From Deltaproteobacteria bacterium (lineage in GTDB: Bacteria > Myxococcota_A > UBA9160 > UBA6930), in NCBI GenBank assembly GCA_029261795.1, contig JAJDAP010000096.1, forward strand, positions 1 to 33,431: DNA of 33,431 nt. The letters run 5' to 3'. Under the pieces are notes generated by a model. That model saw only the letters and a program-made list of their open reading frames with translations. It did not search any database and was not told the DNA's origin. Position 1 is the first letter of the stretch; each line of letters begins with the position of its first letter. This document shows positions 1 through 7,475 of this stretch, one piece after another. The translations under genes were made by a program, and so were the position numbers.

Positions 1-8
1 AACACGGC

Positions 9-88
9 GCGGGGACGCACCCCTCACGTTTCAAGATTCCACGTTTTAAAAACTTGCAATCTTGAAACTTGAGGAGTCCGTCCCCGCT
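9..88. repeat. Imperfect inverted repeat of the dispersed palindromic family
   Basis: The arm at 51-88 (aacttgcaat...gtccgtccccgct) is the reverse complement, with several mismatches, of the arm beginning at 9 (gcggggacg...cctca...gtttcaagatt). The same arm sequence makes up the perfect palindrome at 9224-9315, and a single arm recurs at 3514-3550. The element abuts the stop codon of the Nramp-type gene at 89-91, so its transcript would form a 3' hairpin. It has no clear U-tract, so a terminator role is only inferred. It resembles REP/BIME-type extragenic palindromes in size and placement. Confidence 0.75.
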
Positions 89-1462
89 CTACACGATGTA
101 CCAGGCGAGGAAGGCGACGAGGAAGAGGGTGATGGCGTACATGGCTGCGAGCCACGCGGTTCCGGAGGCACCCGAAGGGCGGTCGTCTCCCAGGTAGGCG
201 CGGCTCCGCTGCAAGATGCAGAAGCCGAAGTAGGCCGCCGGTAGGAAGATTCCGCAGATGATGTTGGTGGGGATCGCGACCCAGATGGCGATCTCGCTCC
301 AGAAGACACAACCCAGGACGCCCGGGATCGGCAGCCAGGTTGCGAGGCGGTGTCGAGAGCTCCCGACACTCAAGCCGAACAGTTCCACGCCCACGAAGCC
401 GCAGGTCAGCATCTGGAGCGTGATCGAGGACAGCGCCATGCCGAGTACGCCGAGGCCGAAGACCAGTCGGCCGGCCCCCGGGCCCACACCCTGGGCGAGC
501 ACATGGGCAGCCTCCACGGGTGACAAACGAGCGCCATCGTAGGCGGGATCGAGATGGAGCGTGTTGGCCGTCGCGATCACCACGAGGCTCACAGCGATCG
601 TATAGGGCAGAAACATCCCGAAGCCGAGATCGAAGCGCGAGAGCTCGCGATGTGCTCGGCCCCAACCCTTCGCGAGCAATGTGTACGGGTAGAGGAACAC
701 CATGTTCACGCCGACCGCAGCCGAAAGGCCGGAGAGGATCAGCGTGAAGGCAGCGATGCCGTTCCGGTCGTCGGGAATCTGGAACGTGAAGAAGCCGCGG
801 AAGAGTTCGCCCCAGTCCGAGATTCCGGTCTGGAAGACGACCCACCCGAAGCAGGCCACGATTCCCCAGACCATGCACTGCAGGAAGATCTCGTAGACGC
901 GCACCCAACGGTCCGAGCGCCCATACAGGCTCGAGACCCCGAGCGCCCAGACCAGAACGAGAGCGCCGGCCAGGATCGGCGAGAGCCCCGGGAGACCGAG
1001 CACATCGGCGATGTCGACGAGTACGGCAGAGGCCAGTGCATACTGCGCGAACTGCCAGATCACCGAGGAGAGCAGGGCGCCGATCGCCCACGACCAGGCG
1101 AAGAAAGGCCCGGCGTGGCGCTTCATCGCGGGCCAAGGGCGCTCGCCAGTCGAGAGCGTCTGCCACGAAACGGCAGCGAGCATGCAGACGCCCATGGCCA
1201 TCGCGAACGGGGCGACCCAGAGCAACTGGTAGCCGAAGATCGCACCGGCGAAGAGCGCGGCCGAGACCGTGCCGCCGCCTAGCGTCATGGCACTCTGGAG
1301 ATAGCCGGGCCCGAGCAGGCCGAGATAACCGCGGAACCGTGCGAGCGGCGGGCGACCGGCCAGCTGCACCAGGGCCTGTCGCTCCTTTTCGAGCGTGGCC
1401 TCGTCCCTGGGCGCGGCCATGCGAAGGCCACGCGGATCGCGTTGTTCCTGGGGCGCGCTCAC
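89..1462 (-). CDS. Nramp-family (divergent) membrane transporter
   Basis: An inner-membrane transporter of about 457 residues with 11-12 hydrophobic helices and the LeuT-like Nramp architecture. The first helix carries GPGYLQSAMTLGGG (about residues 51-64), where classical Nramp proteins have the metal-binding DPGN motif. The sixth helix reads VGVNMVFLYPYTLL in place of the MPH motif. The fold family is therefore recognisable, but the usual Mn/Fe-binding residues are absent, so the substrate is unknown. I chose the GTG at 1462 because GGAGG lies 8-9 nt upstream. The ATG at 1420 has no ribosome binding site and would remove 14 residues. The gene is divergent from the NAD(P)-binding gene at 1586, and its 3' end abuts a palindromic repeat. 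Confidence 0.8.
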   Translation of the reverse strand: MSAPQEQRDPRGLRMAAPRDEATLEKERQALVQLAGRPPLARFRGYLGLLGPGYLQSAMTLGGGTVSAALFAGAIFGYQLLWVAPFAMAMGVCMLAAVSWQTLSTGERPWPAMKRHAGPFFAWSWAIGALLSSVIWQFAQYALASAVLVDIADVLGLPGLSPILAGALVLVWALGVSSLYGRSDRWVRVYEIFLQCMVWGIVACFGWVVFQTGISDWGELFRGFFTFQIPDDRNGIAAFTLILSGLSAAVGVNMVFLYPYTLLAKGWGRAHRELSRFDLGFGMFLPYTIAVSLVVIATANTLHLDPAYDGARLSPVEAAHVLAQGVGPGAGRLVFGLGVLGMALSSITLQMLTCGFVGVELFGLSVGSSRHRLATWLPIPGVLGCVFWSEIAIWVAIPTNIICGIFLPAAYFGFCILQRSRAYLGDDRPSGASGTAWLAAMYAITLFLVAFLAWYIV

Positions 1463-1585
1463 TCGGGTCGTCCTCCACGACCGATCGGGTGGCGGCAACG
1501 GCCAGCGGACGGTCTCCGCGCGTATCCGTAGCCCGCCGGTCGCCCGGAGTCGAGGCAGGTGCCCGGTCCCCCTAGACTCCGGGCG

Positions 1586-2221
1586 ATGAAAATCACGATC
1601 TTCGGAGCCACCGGGGCTGTCGGCGGCGAGTGCGTGGTGCAATGCCTGGAAGCGGGTCACGAAGTCACGGTGCTGGCACGAACTCCCGCCAAGCTGCCTG
1701 CCGCGATTCGCGATCGCGTGCGGGTCGTCGAGGGCGACGGGCTTTCCGCCGAGGATGTCGAGCGCGCGTTGACAGGCGCCGAAGCCACGCTCTTTGCGAT
1801 CGGCGTCGACAAACACTCGCCCGAGGATCTCTGCACCGACGTGACGCGCCACATCCTCGACGCGATGCCGCGGCTCGGCGTTCGGCGCCTGGTCTGGTGT
1901 GGTGGGGGCAGCACCCTGGTCGAGGAGGATCAGGTGACGTTAGGCGCACGCTTCGTCCAGTTCTTCGCACGCACCTTCATGGGGCTGCGGCATCGAGACA
2001 AGGACCATCAGTACGCCCTCCTCTCGGACCGGACCGACGTCGATTGGATCGGCGTGCGTCCGCTGCAGATTCGCACTGGGCCGCGACGAGAAAGCTACCG
2101 GGTGGGCTTCGATTCGTTCAGCGGTCTCTCCTCGATCAGCTTCGCCGATTGCGCCCACGCCATGATCGCGATGCTCGACGGGGATGTCTGGCGCCACAAG
2201 GCACCGATCATCCAGTACTAG
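1586..2221 (+). CDS. NAD(P)-binding atypical SDR / NmrA-like protein
   Basis: A 211-residue cytosolic protein beginning with a Rossmann nucleotide-binding motif GATGAVGG (residues 7-14) after a first beta strand (MKITIF). The overall pattern, with VLART after strand 2 and VVEGD after strand 3, is that of atypical short-chain dehydrogenases of the NmrA / biliverdin reductase B type, which bind NADPH and often lack the classical YxxxK pair. The substrate cannot be read from the sequence. The start is the ATG that opens directly on the Rossmann strand; an in-frame upstream codon would only add a low-complexity tail. Its stop codon overlaps the stop of the convergent gene by 4 bp (ctag, 2218-2221). 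Confidence 0.8.
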   Translation: MKITIFGATGAVGGECVVQCLEAGHEVTVLARTPAKLPAAIRDRVRVVEGDGLSAEDVERALTGAEATLFAIGVDKHSPEDLCTDVTRHILDAMPRLGVRRLVWCGGGSTLVEEDQVTLGARFVQFFARTFMGLRHRDKDHQYALLSDRTDVDWIGVRPLQIRTGPRRESYRVGFDSFSGLSSISFADCAHAMIAMLDGDVWRHKAPIIQY

Positions 2222-3504
2222 CCGCCTTCCGGGAGCGGGGCCCAGCTACCAACGACCTCGGAGCCGCGCACGGCCAGGATGTCGCCGAACTGGAGCATCA
2301 CGAACTCGCTCTGGGTCGGGCGCAGGAACACGTAGTCGTCTACCTCGAGTTCTACCTCCGTTGAACCTGTCAGCATTTCCTGGTTCGTGCTGTGGCCGAA
2401 CAAGGGGTTGGTGTCGAGGCCGGCAGGTGAAACGGGCTGTGCCTTCCAGTAACCCCCGTAGATGAAGAAGGTGCGCGCGCGGTTCGGGTTCCAGGCTTGT
2501 TGCAGACGGCCGAGCCCGTCCAGCGCAGGGATTTGCATGCCCTCGCTGGTCTTCAAGACTGGCGTCGCGATGAACAGGGCCGGGACGTGCGCCTCGAGCG
2601 TGTCCACATCGAAGTGGAGCGGCTTCACGAGCGCCGAGCCGGCGGCGACCTCGTTCGCCAGGCCATCCACCTCGTCCCACAGACGGTAGGTGGGGCTACC
2701 GGCCGCGTTCAACGTCCAAGCGGCTGGCGCCGATTCGCTCGCGGTAGCACCTCGAGCCGCGTCGAGGAAGCTCCGGTAGCGGCGTTGCACCCGACCGAAT
2801 TCGGCCTCGCGGGCGCCGAGGGATTCGGGCACGACGGCCACATGGGGGTCGTAGCCCATGAAGCCAGCGAAAGAGAGGTTCGGGTCCGAGTCGATCGCGC
2901 CGAGCGCGCGCACGACCTCGGCCGGGTCGGTGAAGCCACCGCGGTGTAGGCCGACATCGATCTCGAAGTTGAGCCGCATCGGCTGCTGCCGTGCGCGGGC
3001 CAACTCGGCGTACTGTCGCAGGCGCTCGGGGGTGTCGATCAACCATTGGATCTGGCGCGCCGGATCGAAGCCGTTCGGCTGGTGGAACTCGTAGAAGCGC
3101 TCGACGGCCAGGATGGGCATGGGTTTGCCGAGCAGCACGTCGGCGGTTTCGTGGCGCGCGGCCACCTCGTTCAAGAAGGACTGATGGAAGACCATCAAGC
3201 GGTCCGTGTTGGCCCGCTTCATCACGTAGTCGAGCAGGGGTTCGCTGGGGAGCGACTTCGCCACGATGCGGTAATCGCGCGACGCATTGCCTGCCTTGAC
3301 GGCATCGATGTTCTGGTCGACCAGGTCGAGATCCAGGATCATCGTGGGTCGTGCGAGGCCTTGCTTTCGCATCACGCGCGAGAGGCCTTCGAAGTAGGCC
3401 GAGTGGGCCCCACCGCCGACCGCGCTCGGTCGCAACATCCAGCCACCCGCCAGAGCGGCGGCAGCCAGTCCTGCACTTCCGGTGAGGAAGCGTCGGCGAT
3501 TCAC
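2218..3504 (-). CDS. Tat-exported DSD1 / D-threonine aldolase-like PLP-fold protein
   Basis: A 428-residue protein with a twin-arginine signal (NRRRFLTGS, then a hydrophobic stretch to about residue 21), followed by an alanine-racemase-type N-terminal barrel and a D-serine-dehydratase-like C-terminal domain. RPTMILDLDLVDQN (52-65) and YRIVAKSLPS (79-88) match the PLP-barrel entry, with Lys83 the likely Schiff-base residue. In metal-dependent D-serine dehydratases the C-terminal domain carries a P-N-H-x-C zinc site. Here the equivalent reads LRPTQSEF, so the His/Cys ligands are missing. Activity is thus uncertain: racemase, lyase or a non-metal variant. Start choice: GTG at 3504 begins just before the Tat motif, while a TTG at 3522 lies inside the repeat element. 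It follows the peroxiredoxin gene on the same strand after a 49-bp gap containing the repeat. Confidence 0.8.
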   Translation of the reverse strand: MNRRRFLTGSAGLAAAALAGGWMLRPSAVGGGAHSAYFEGLSRVMRKQGLARPTMILDLDLVDQNIDAVKAGNASRDYRIVAKSLPSEPLLDYVMKRANTDRLMVFHQSFLNEVAARHETADVLLGKPMPILAVERFYEFHQPNGFDPARQIQWLIDTPERLRQYAELARARQQPMRLNFEIDVGLHRGGFTDPAEVVRALGAIDSDPNLSFAGFMGYDPHVAVVPESLGAREAEFGRVQRRYRSFLDAARGATASESAPAAWTLNAAGSPTYRLWDEVDGLANEVAAGSALVKPLHFDVDTLEAHVPALFIATPVLKTSEGMQIPALDGLGRLQQAWNPNRARTFFIYGGYWKAQPVSPAGLDTNPLFGHSTNQEMLTGSTEVELEVDDYVFLRPTQSEFVMLQFGDILAVRGSEVVGSWAPLPEGG

Positions 3505-3513
3505 GGTGTTACC

Positions 3514-3550
3514 AACTTGCAAACCTGCAACATTGAGGTGTCCGTCCCCG
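3514..3550. repeat. Single arm of the dispersed palindromic repeat
   Basis: Positions 3514-3523 (aacttgcaaa) and 3533-3550 (attgaggtgtccgtcccc) match the right arm of the 9224-9315 palindrome, with a diverged middle. Only one arm is present, in the gap between the peroxiredoxin stop and the start of the Tat-exported PLP-fold gene. It covers the possible TTG start at 3522. Confidence 0.6.
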
Positions 3551-3553
3551 GTC

Positions 3554-4012
3554 CTAGGTGGCCAGGGCTTCGAGTGCCTCGAGGGATTCGCGGACGTGTT
3601 CCGCGATGTCGAGTTCGGCCGTGATCGCGCGCTGGACGATGCCGGCCGAGTCGATCACGAAGGTAGCTCGTTTGCTGGGCAGCCAGCCTCCGGCCCGCGT
3701 CAGGCCGAAAGCCTTGGCGATCTTGGAGCCCTGATCGCTGACGAGCGAAAAGGGCAGGTCCAGCGTCGAGCGGAACGATGCATGTCGGCCTTCGGAATCC
3801 TTGCTTACGCCAACGACCGTGGCGCCGAGCGCGGTGAACTCTTCGTGGTGCGAACGAAAGTCCCGCGCCTCGACGGTTCAACCCGGCGTGAAGTCGGCCG
3901 GGTAGAAGTAGAGGACGAGGGGCCCCTGGCTCAGCCACTCGCTGAGGGCGATGCGCTGGCCGTCGTCGGTGATACCCGTGAATTCAGGTGCCTCTTCGCC
4001 TTTGCCGATCAT
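3554..4012 (-). CDS. Peroxiredoxin (BCP/PrxQ-like), probable selenoprotein with Sec45
   Basis: Reading through one in-frame TGA gives a full-length 152-residue peroxiredoxin of the bacterioferritin-comigratory-protein type, which reduces hydroperoxides in the cytosol. It opens MIGKGEEAPEF and continues with YFYPADFTPG (35-44). Codon 45 (3878-3880) is TGA where the family has the peroxidatic Cys, followed by TVEARDF, VVGVSKDS (66-73), LPFSLVSD (86-93) and a C-terminal helix. Reading frame and family similarity continue unbroken on both sides of the TGA. The product contains no cysteine at all, including at position 50 where many BCPs have the resolving Cys, so Sec45 would be the only redox residue. 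The start ATG has GGGAG 6 nt upstream. Selenoprotein peroxiredoxins of this kind are known in bacteria. A TGC-to-TGA mutation or base-call error is the alternative. No sel genes are in the window. Confidence 0.85.
3848..3869 (-). promoter_or_regulatory. Candidate bacterial SECIS hairpin downstream of the UGA
   Basis: Counting the U of the UGA as 1, transcript bases 12-15 (GGCG) can pair with 29-33 (CGCAC, with an A bulge), and bases 16-17 can pair with 25-26. This leaves a UU bulge and the apical loop GGACUUU. Bacterial SECIS elements are hairpins just 3' of UGA whose apical loop carries conserved G residues near this distance, so position and loop are suggestive. The stem is short and bulged, and an alternative 5-bp pairing in the same region is possible. 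This was folded by eye only. Confidence 0.3.
3878..3880 (-). other. In-frame TGA, predicted selenocysteine codon
   Basis: Codon 45 of the peroxiredoxin gene. It sits exactly at the peroxidatic position of the motif D-F-T-P-G-[C/U]-T. The frame is open for 44 codons before it and 107 codons after it, up to a TAG stop at 3554-3556. Confidence 0.75.
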
Positions 4013-4114
4013 GGCGTACTCCCATGCGCCCGGAGGGGCTGCATCCGGATTCTAGCCCGATTCGGCTGCGATTCGCGTTGACGGCGTCGCCGGTCCCCTG
4101 GCACGTTCTCCCCC

Positions 4115-4934
4115 GTGGCTGCCGAGACACCGCAGTCTGATTTCGAGAGCGACGCGACGCTGGTCGCCGAACTCCTCAGCGACCAACACCCGGACCTGGC
4201 AGTTCGATTGCCTCGCCGCCGGGCCGCGGTCCAATTGCTTCGAAACGAGCAGCGTTGGCTCCCGCAGTTGGCTCCGCGGCTTCCGCTCGCGGTGCCGGCA
4301 CCGCTGCGCGTGGGCGAGCCGGGCCGCGGGTATCCCTGGCACTGGAGCGTGACACCATGGTTCGGGGGAGAGACCGCGGACCTGGGGGTCGCCGCCGCAG
4401 ACCAGGGTCCTGTTCTCGGGCGGTTCTTGCGGGCATTGCACCGACCCGCAGCGCCCGACGCGCCTGGCAACGAGTTCCGTGGTGTGCCCCTGGCAGCGAG
4501 GGCCGACCCGATCGGGGAGCGCCTGCAGCATCTGCGTCACGTAGACGGACTGGATCACGCCCGAACTCGACGAGTGTTGGGCCGATGCGCTGCGCGCAGC
4601 CGCGCACCACGAACCGGTCTGGCTCCATGGCGATCTCCACCCGCGAAACGTGCTGACCGACGGCGGCGCCTTCGTGGCGGTGATCGAATGGGGGGACATC
4701 ACGTCCGGAGATCCCGCGACCGATCTGGCCGCGATCTGGATGCTGCTCCCGCAGGCGTCGGCGGCGCGAGCGGAGGCCTGGGCTCACTACGGCGCACCAG
4801 ACCTTCCGCTTCGCGCACGCGCGCGAGGTTGGGCCATGTGCTTCGCGGCGATGCTGAGCGCACTGGTCGACGATCCCCGCCACGTCGCGGCCGGCGAGAG
4901 GACCTTCCGGAATCTCAGCGAAGACCTGGGTTAG
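4115..4934 (+). pseudogene. Aminoglycoside-phosphotransferase-family protein, frameshifted
   Basis: The first part (GTG at 4115, about 140 codons) and the second part (in another frame, ending at 4934) together make one APH-fold kinase. The C-terminal part holds the catalytic loop HGDLHPRNVL and the metal-binding IEWGD...GDPATDLA segment, as in the phosphotransferase/choline-kinase-like family that phosphorylates small hydroxyl substrates. The frame changes between about 4535 and 4560 (near cacgtagacggactgg). One surplus base there would explain it, since removing one base joins the two halves and avoids the TAG in the second frame. It is either a recent pseudogene or a sequencing indel; nothing suggests a programmed shift. 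It lies 10 bp before the broken sulfotransferase. Confidence 0.7.
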
Positions 4935-4944
4935 GCGCCTGGTC

Positions 4945-5708
4945 ATGGATCCCGCCTCGATCGGAACCCCGAAGCATCCGTTCGCCTCGGCGGAGGGCTG
5001 GTTGCGCGACTACGCGCGGGAGACCACGGGCTTCGATGACTTCGGCGCCGACGAGTATCTCGAAGGACTGCGCCACTGGTTGTCCAGCCTGGACGAGGAC
5101 GCGGACCTCTCGGAAAGATGACAGCCGACGAGCCCGACGAATGCTGGAACGTGCTGCGTCAGAGCTTCGCCACCGTCACCTTCGAATGCATCGCCGCGGT
5201 CGAGGGTTTTGCCCAGTGGTGGTCCCAGTGCGACATGGCGCCGGCCTATCGACGCTGGGCCGACCTCGTGCGCCTGATCGGACTCAACGATCGCGAGCGG
5301 CGCTGGGTCCTCAAGGACCCGAGCCATTTGTTCGCGCCCGAGGCACTCCTGGCGACACTGCCCGATGCCTTGATCGTGATGACCCACCGGGACCCCGCAA
5401 AGACGATCCCTTCCGTATGTAGCCTGAACGCCAGCGCGCGAAGCGTGAACGACCGGCACTACGATCCGCACCGGCTCGGTGCCGATCAACTCGCGTTGTG
5501 GCGGCGCGGCGTCGACCGGACCATGGCGCTTCGCGCCCGCGAGCCCGAGCGCTTCATCGACGTGCATTTCGACGAGTTCCGCTCGGAGCCCATGCGGGTG
5601 ATCGAACGCATCTACGATCGCACCGGGATCGCCCACGATGCCGCTGCCGAGCAGATTCGCCGGGATCTCGCCGGCGATCTCGACAGCGCCCAGGGGCGGC
5701 TAGAATGA
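4945..5708 (+). pseudogene. Sulfotransferase-family gene with internal deletion of the P-loop
   Basis: A 58-codon ORF (4945-5121) encodes the usual N-terminal helix of this sulfotransferase family (AEGWLRDYARETTGFDDFG). It overlaps by 4 bp (ATGA at 5118) with a 196-codon ORF (5118-5708) in another frame. The second ORF resumes at DEPDECWNVLRQSFA and includes WVLKDPSHLF and IVMTHRDPAKTIPS, the 3'-phosphate-binding region. The roughly 80-100 residues normally between these parts, including the PAPS 5'-phosphosulfate loop (G-x-x-R-[ST]-G-T-T), are gone. The product cannot bind PAPS normally, so this is most likely a deletion pseudogene. An intact but only distantly similar sulfotransferase lies at 7962. 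Confidence 0.75.
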
Positions 5709-5742
5709 GCCGTTGAAGCGCAGCCCCATAGGAGCCTCCCGA

Positions 5743-7002
5743 ATGGCCATCGAGATCGACCCGAACGACCTGATCGTCCCGCGCAACTATGGCGTCGGCG
5801 GTCAGCCCCACGATGCCTGGACCCGGTTGCGCAAGGAGGCGCCGGTCTACTGGTGTGAAACCGAAGACTACGAGCCCTTCTTCGCGATCACGCGCCACGC
5901 GGACATCATGGATATTTCGGGCAAGCCCCAGATCTTCAGCAATCTCGATGGTCCGATCATCCTGGACAACGTGCAGGCGGCGAATCGGGAAGCCGAAGGC
6001 ACCCCCTTCGACCAGATGCGCACCATCATCCAGATGGATCCGCCCGAGCACCGAGATTTTCGCAAGGTGGCGAGCGGCTTCTTCACGCCGCGGAACATCC
6101 ATCATCTCGATGAGATCGTCGCGCGCAGCGCTCGTCAGCAGATCGACAAGCTAGGCGAGGAAGGTGAGTGTGATTTCGTCGAGAAGATCTCGCAGCGGCA
6201 TCCACTGCGCGTGCTCAGCACGATCCTGGGAATCGATCCCGACCAGGAGGAGCGAGTGCTCGAGTTGACTCAGCAGCTCTTTGCGTCGGACGATCCCGAC
6301 CTGCAGCGGGAGGGGGAGGACCGCGAAGCGGCGATCCGCGAACTCGGCCTCGAGTTCTTCGCGCTGTTCAACGGAATCGTCGAGGACCGACGCGCGAACC
6401 CGAGAGATGATCTCGCCAGCATGCTTGCCAACGCCAAAATGGCCGACGGCGAGGCGATGGGCCCGGCTGAGACCTTCGGGTACTACTTGATCGTCTTCAC
6501 GGCCGGCCACGACACCACGCGAAACGCGATCTCTGGCGGTCTGTCCGCATTTCTCGAGCGACCGGAGCAGTTCGACCTGCTTCGCAAGAACCCGGAGCTC
6601 TCGAAGAAGGCCGTGGAAGAGGTCGTAAGGTGGTCGTCGCCGGTCAACTACATGCGGCGGACCATGCTCGAAGACGTGGAGCTTCACGGCCAGACCATGC
6701 GAAAGGGCCAGCATCTGGCGATGTTCTATGCCTCGGCGAATCGCGACGACGCGGTGTTCGACAAGCCCTTCGATTTCGACATCACCCGCCATCCGAACCG
6801 TCACCTGGGCTTCGGGACCGGAGAACATTTCTGTCTCGGCGCCCACGTCGCGCGACTGAGTGCGCGAGCGCTGTTCCTCGAACTCGCCAATCGTGTCGAA
6901 CTCCTGGAGCCGGCTGGTGATCCATCGATGATAGAATCGAGCTTTGTCGTCGGTCACAAGGCCGTGCCGGTCCGCTACGAGATTCGACCCGCAACGAACT
7001 AG
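5743..7002 (+). CDS. Cytochrome P450
   Basis: A 419-residue soluble bacterial class I-type P450 with no membrane anchor. It would hydroxylate a hydrophobic substrate using electrons from a ferredoxin and ferredoxin reductase not present here. Landmarks are the I-helix AGHDTT (254-259, oxygen activation), ExxR at E293-R296 (EVVR), and the heme loop FGTGEHFCLGAH with the thiolate ligand Cys364. The PPEHRDFRKVASGFFTPR stretch (100-117) is common in CYP124/125/142-like sterol or isoprenoid oxidases, but the substrate is inference. The ATG at 5743 has GGAG 8 nt upstream; an upstream TTG is less likely. The cupin gene follows after 15 bp, suggesting cotranscription. Confidence 0.93.
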   Translation: MAIEIDPNDLIVPRNYGVGGQPHDAWTRLRKEAPVYWCETEDYEPFFAITRHADIMDISGKPQIFSNLDGPIILDNVQAANREAEGTPFDQMRTIIQMDPPEHRDFRKVASGFFTPRNIHHLDEIVARSARQQIDKLGEEGECDFVEKISQRHPLRVLSTILGIDPDQEERVLELTQQLFASDDPDLQREGEDREAAIRELGLEFFALFNGIVEDRRANPRDDLASMLANAKMADGEAMGPAETFGYYLIVFTAGHDTTRNAISGGLSAFLERPEQFDLLRKNPELSKKAVEEVVRWSSPVNYMRRTMLEDVELHGQTMRKGQHLAMFYASANRDDAVFDKPFDFDITRHPNRHLGFGTGEHFCLGAHVARLSARALFLELANRVELLEPAGDPSMIESSFVVGHKAVPVRYEIRPATN

Positions 7003-7017
7003 CAACGGAGACCCGAG

Positions 7018-7467
7018 ATGCCCGATTTCAACTTCGATACGAGCCACGCTGACTGGGTTCACTTCGACGGGGAAGGGTTCGACTATCCGATCGACTACTC
7101 GATCGCCGTGCTCCGGGCTGACGCCGCGAGCGGGGCAGTCGATCTGATCGTGAAGTGGGCGCCGAATTCCTACTGCCACTACCACCGCCACGTCGCCGAT
7201 ACGACGATCCTGGTGCTCGAGGGTGAGCAGCACGTGATCGAGACCAACGATGACGGTGAGGAGATCCACAAGGTCCGGAAGGCGGGCGAGTACGCACACA
7301 ACCCCGGCGGAGACGTTCATATGGAGCGTGGAGGTCCCGAGGGTGCTGTCGTCTTCTTCGGGATGCAGGCGAGCGATGGGCGGGTCTTCGAGCTGCTGGA
7401 CAAGGACCACAACGTGCTTGCGACTTCGACGGTCGAAGAGATGATGGCGGAGCTCGCGGCCGGCTAG
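7018..7467 (+). CDS. Cupin-domain protein
   Basis: A 149-residue single-domain beta barrel. Cupin motif 1 contributes HYHRH (His54, His56 and His58) with a downstream acidic residue (VLEGEQH, 67-72). Motif 2 contributes NPGGDVHMERG (His101). These are the usual ligands for Fe, Mn or Zn. The pattern resembles ChrR-like or acetylacetone-dioxygenase-like cupins; whether it is an enzyme or a binding protein is unclear. The ATG has GGAG 8 nt upstream. It lies 15 bp after the P450 gene and likely shares its transcript, which hints at a role with the same substrate. Confidence 0.8.
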   Translation: MPDFNFDTSHADWVHFDGEGFDYPIDYSIAVLRADAASGAVDLIVKWAPNSYCHYHRHVADTTILVLEGEQHVIETNDDGEEIHKVRKAGEYAHNPGGDVHMERGGPEGAVVFFGMQASDGRVFELLDKDHNVLATSTVEEMMAELAAG

Positions 7468-7475
7468 AGCGCGTC

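Noticed and set aside
3554..4012. Calling the peroxiredoxin a pseudogene because of the TGA
   Set aside because: The stop falls exactly on the catalytic Cys codon, is UGA and not UAA/UAG, and no other lesion is present; selenocysteine explains it better.
3482..4081. Plus-strand frame over the peroxiredoxin region
   Set aside because: Its translation matches nothing, while the minus strand with one TGA read through gives a complete peroxiredoxin.
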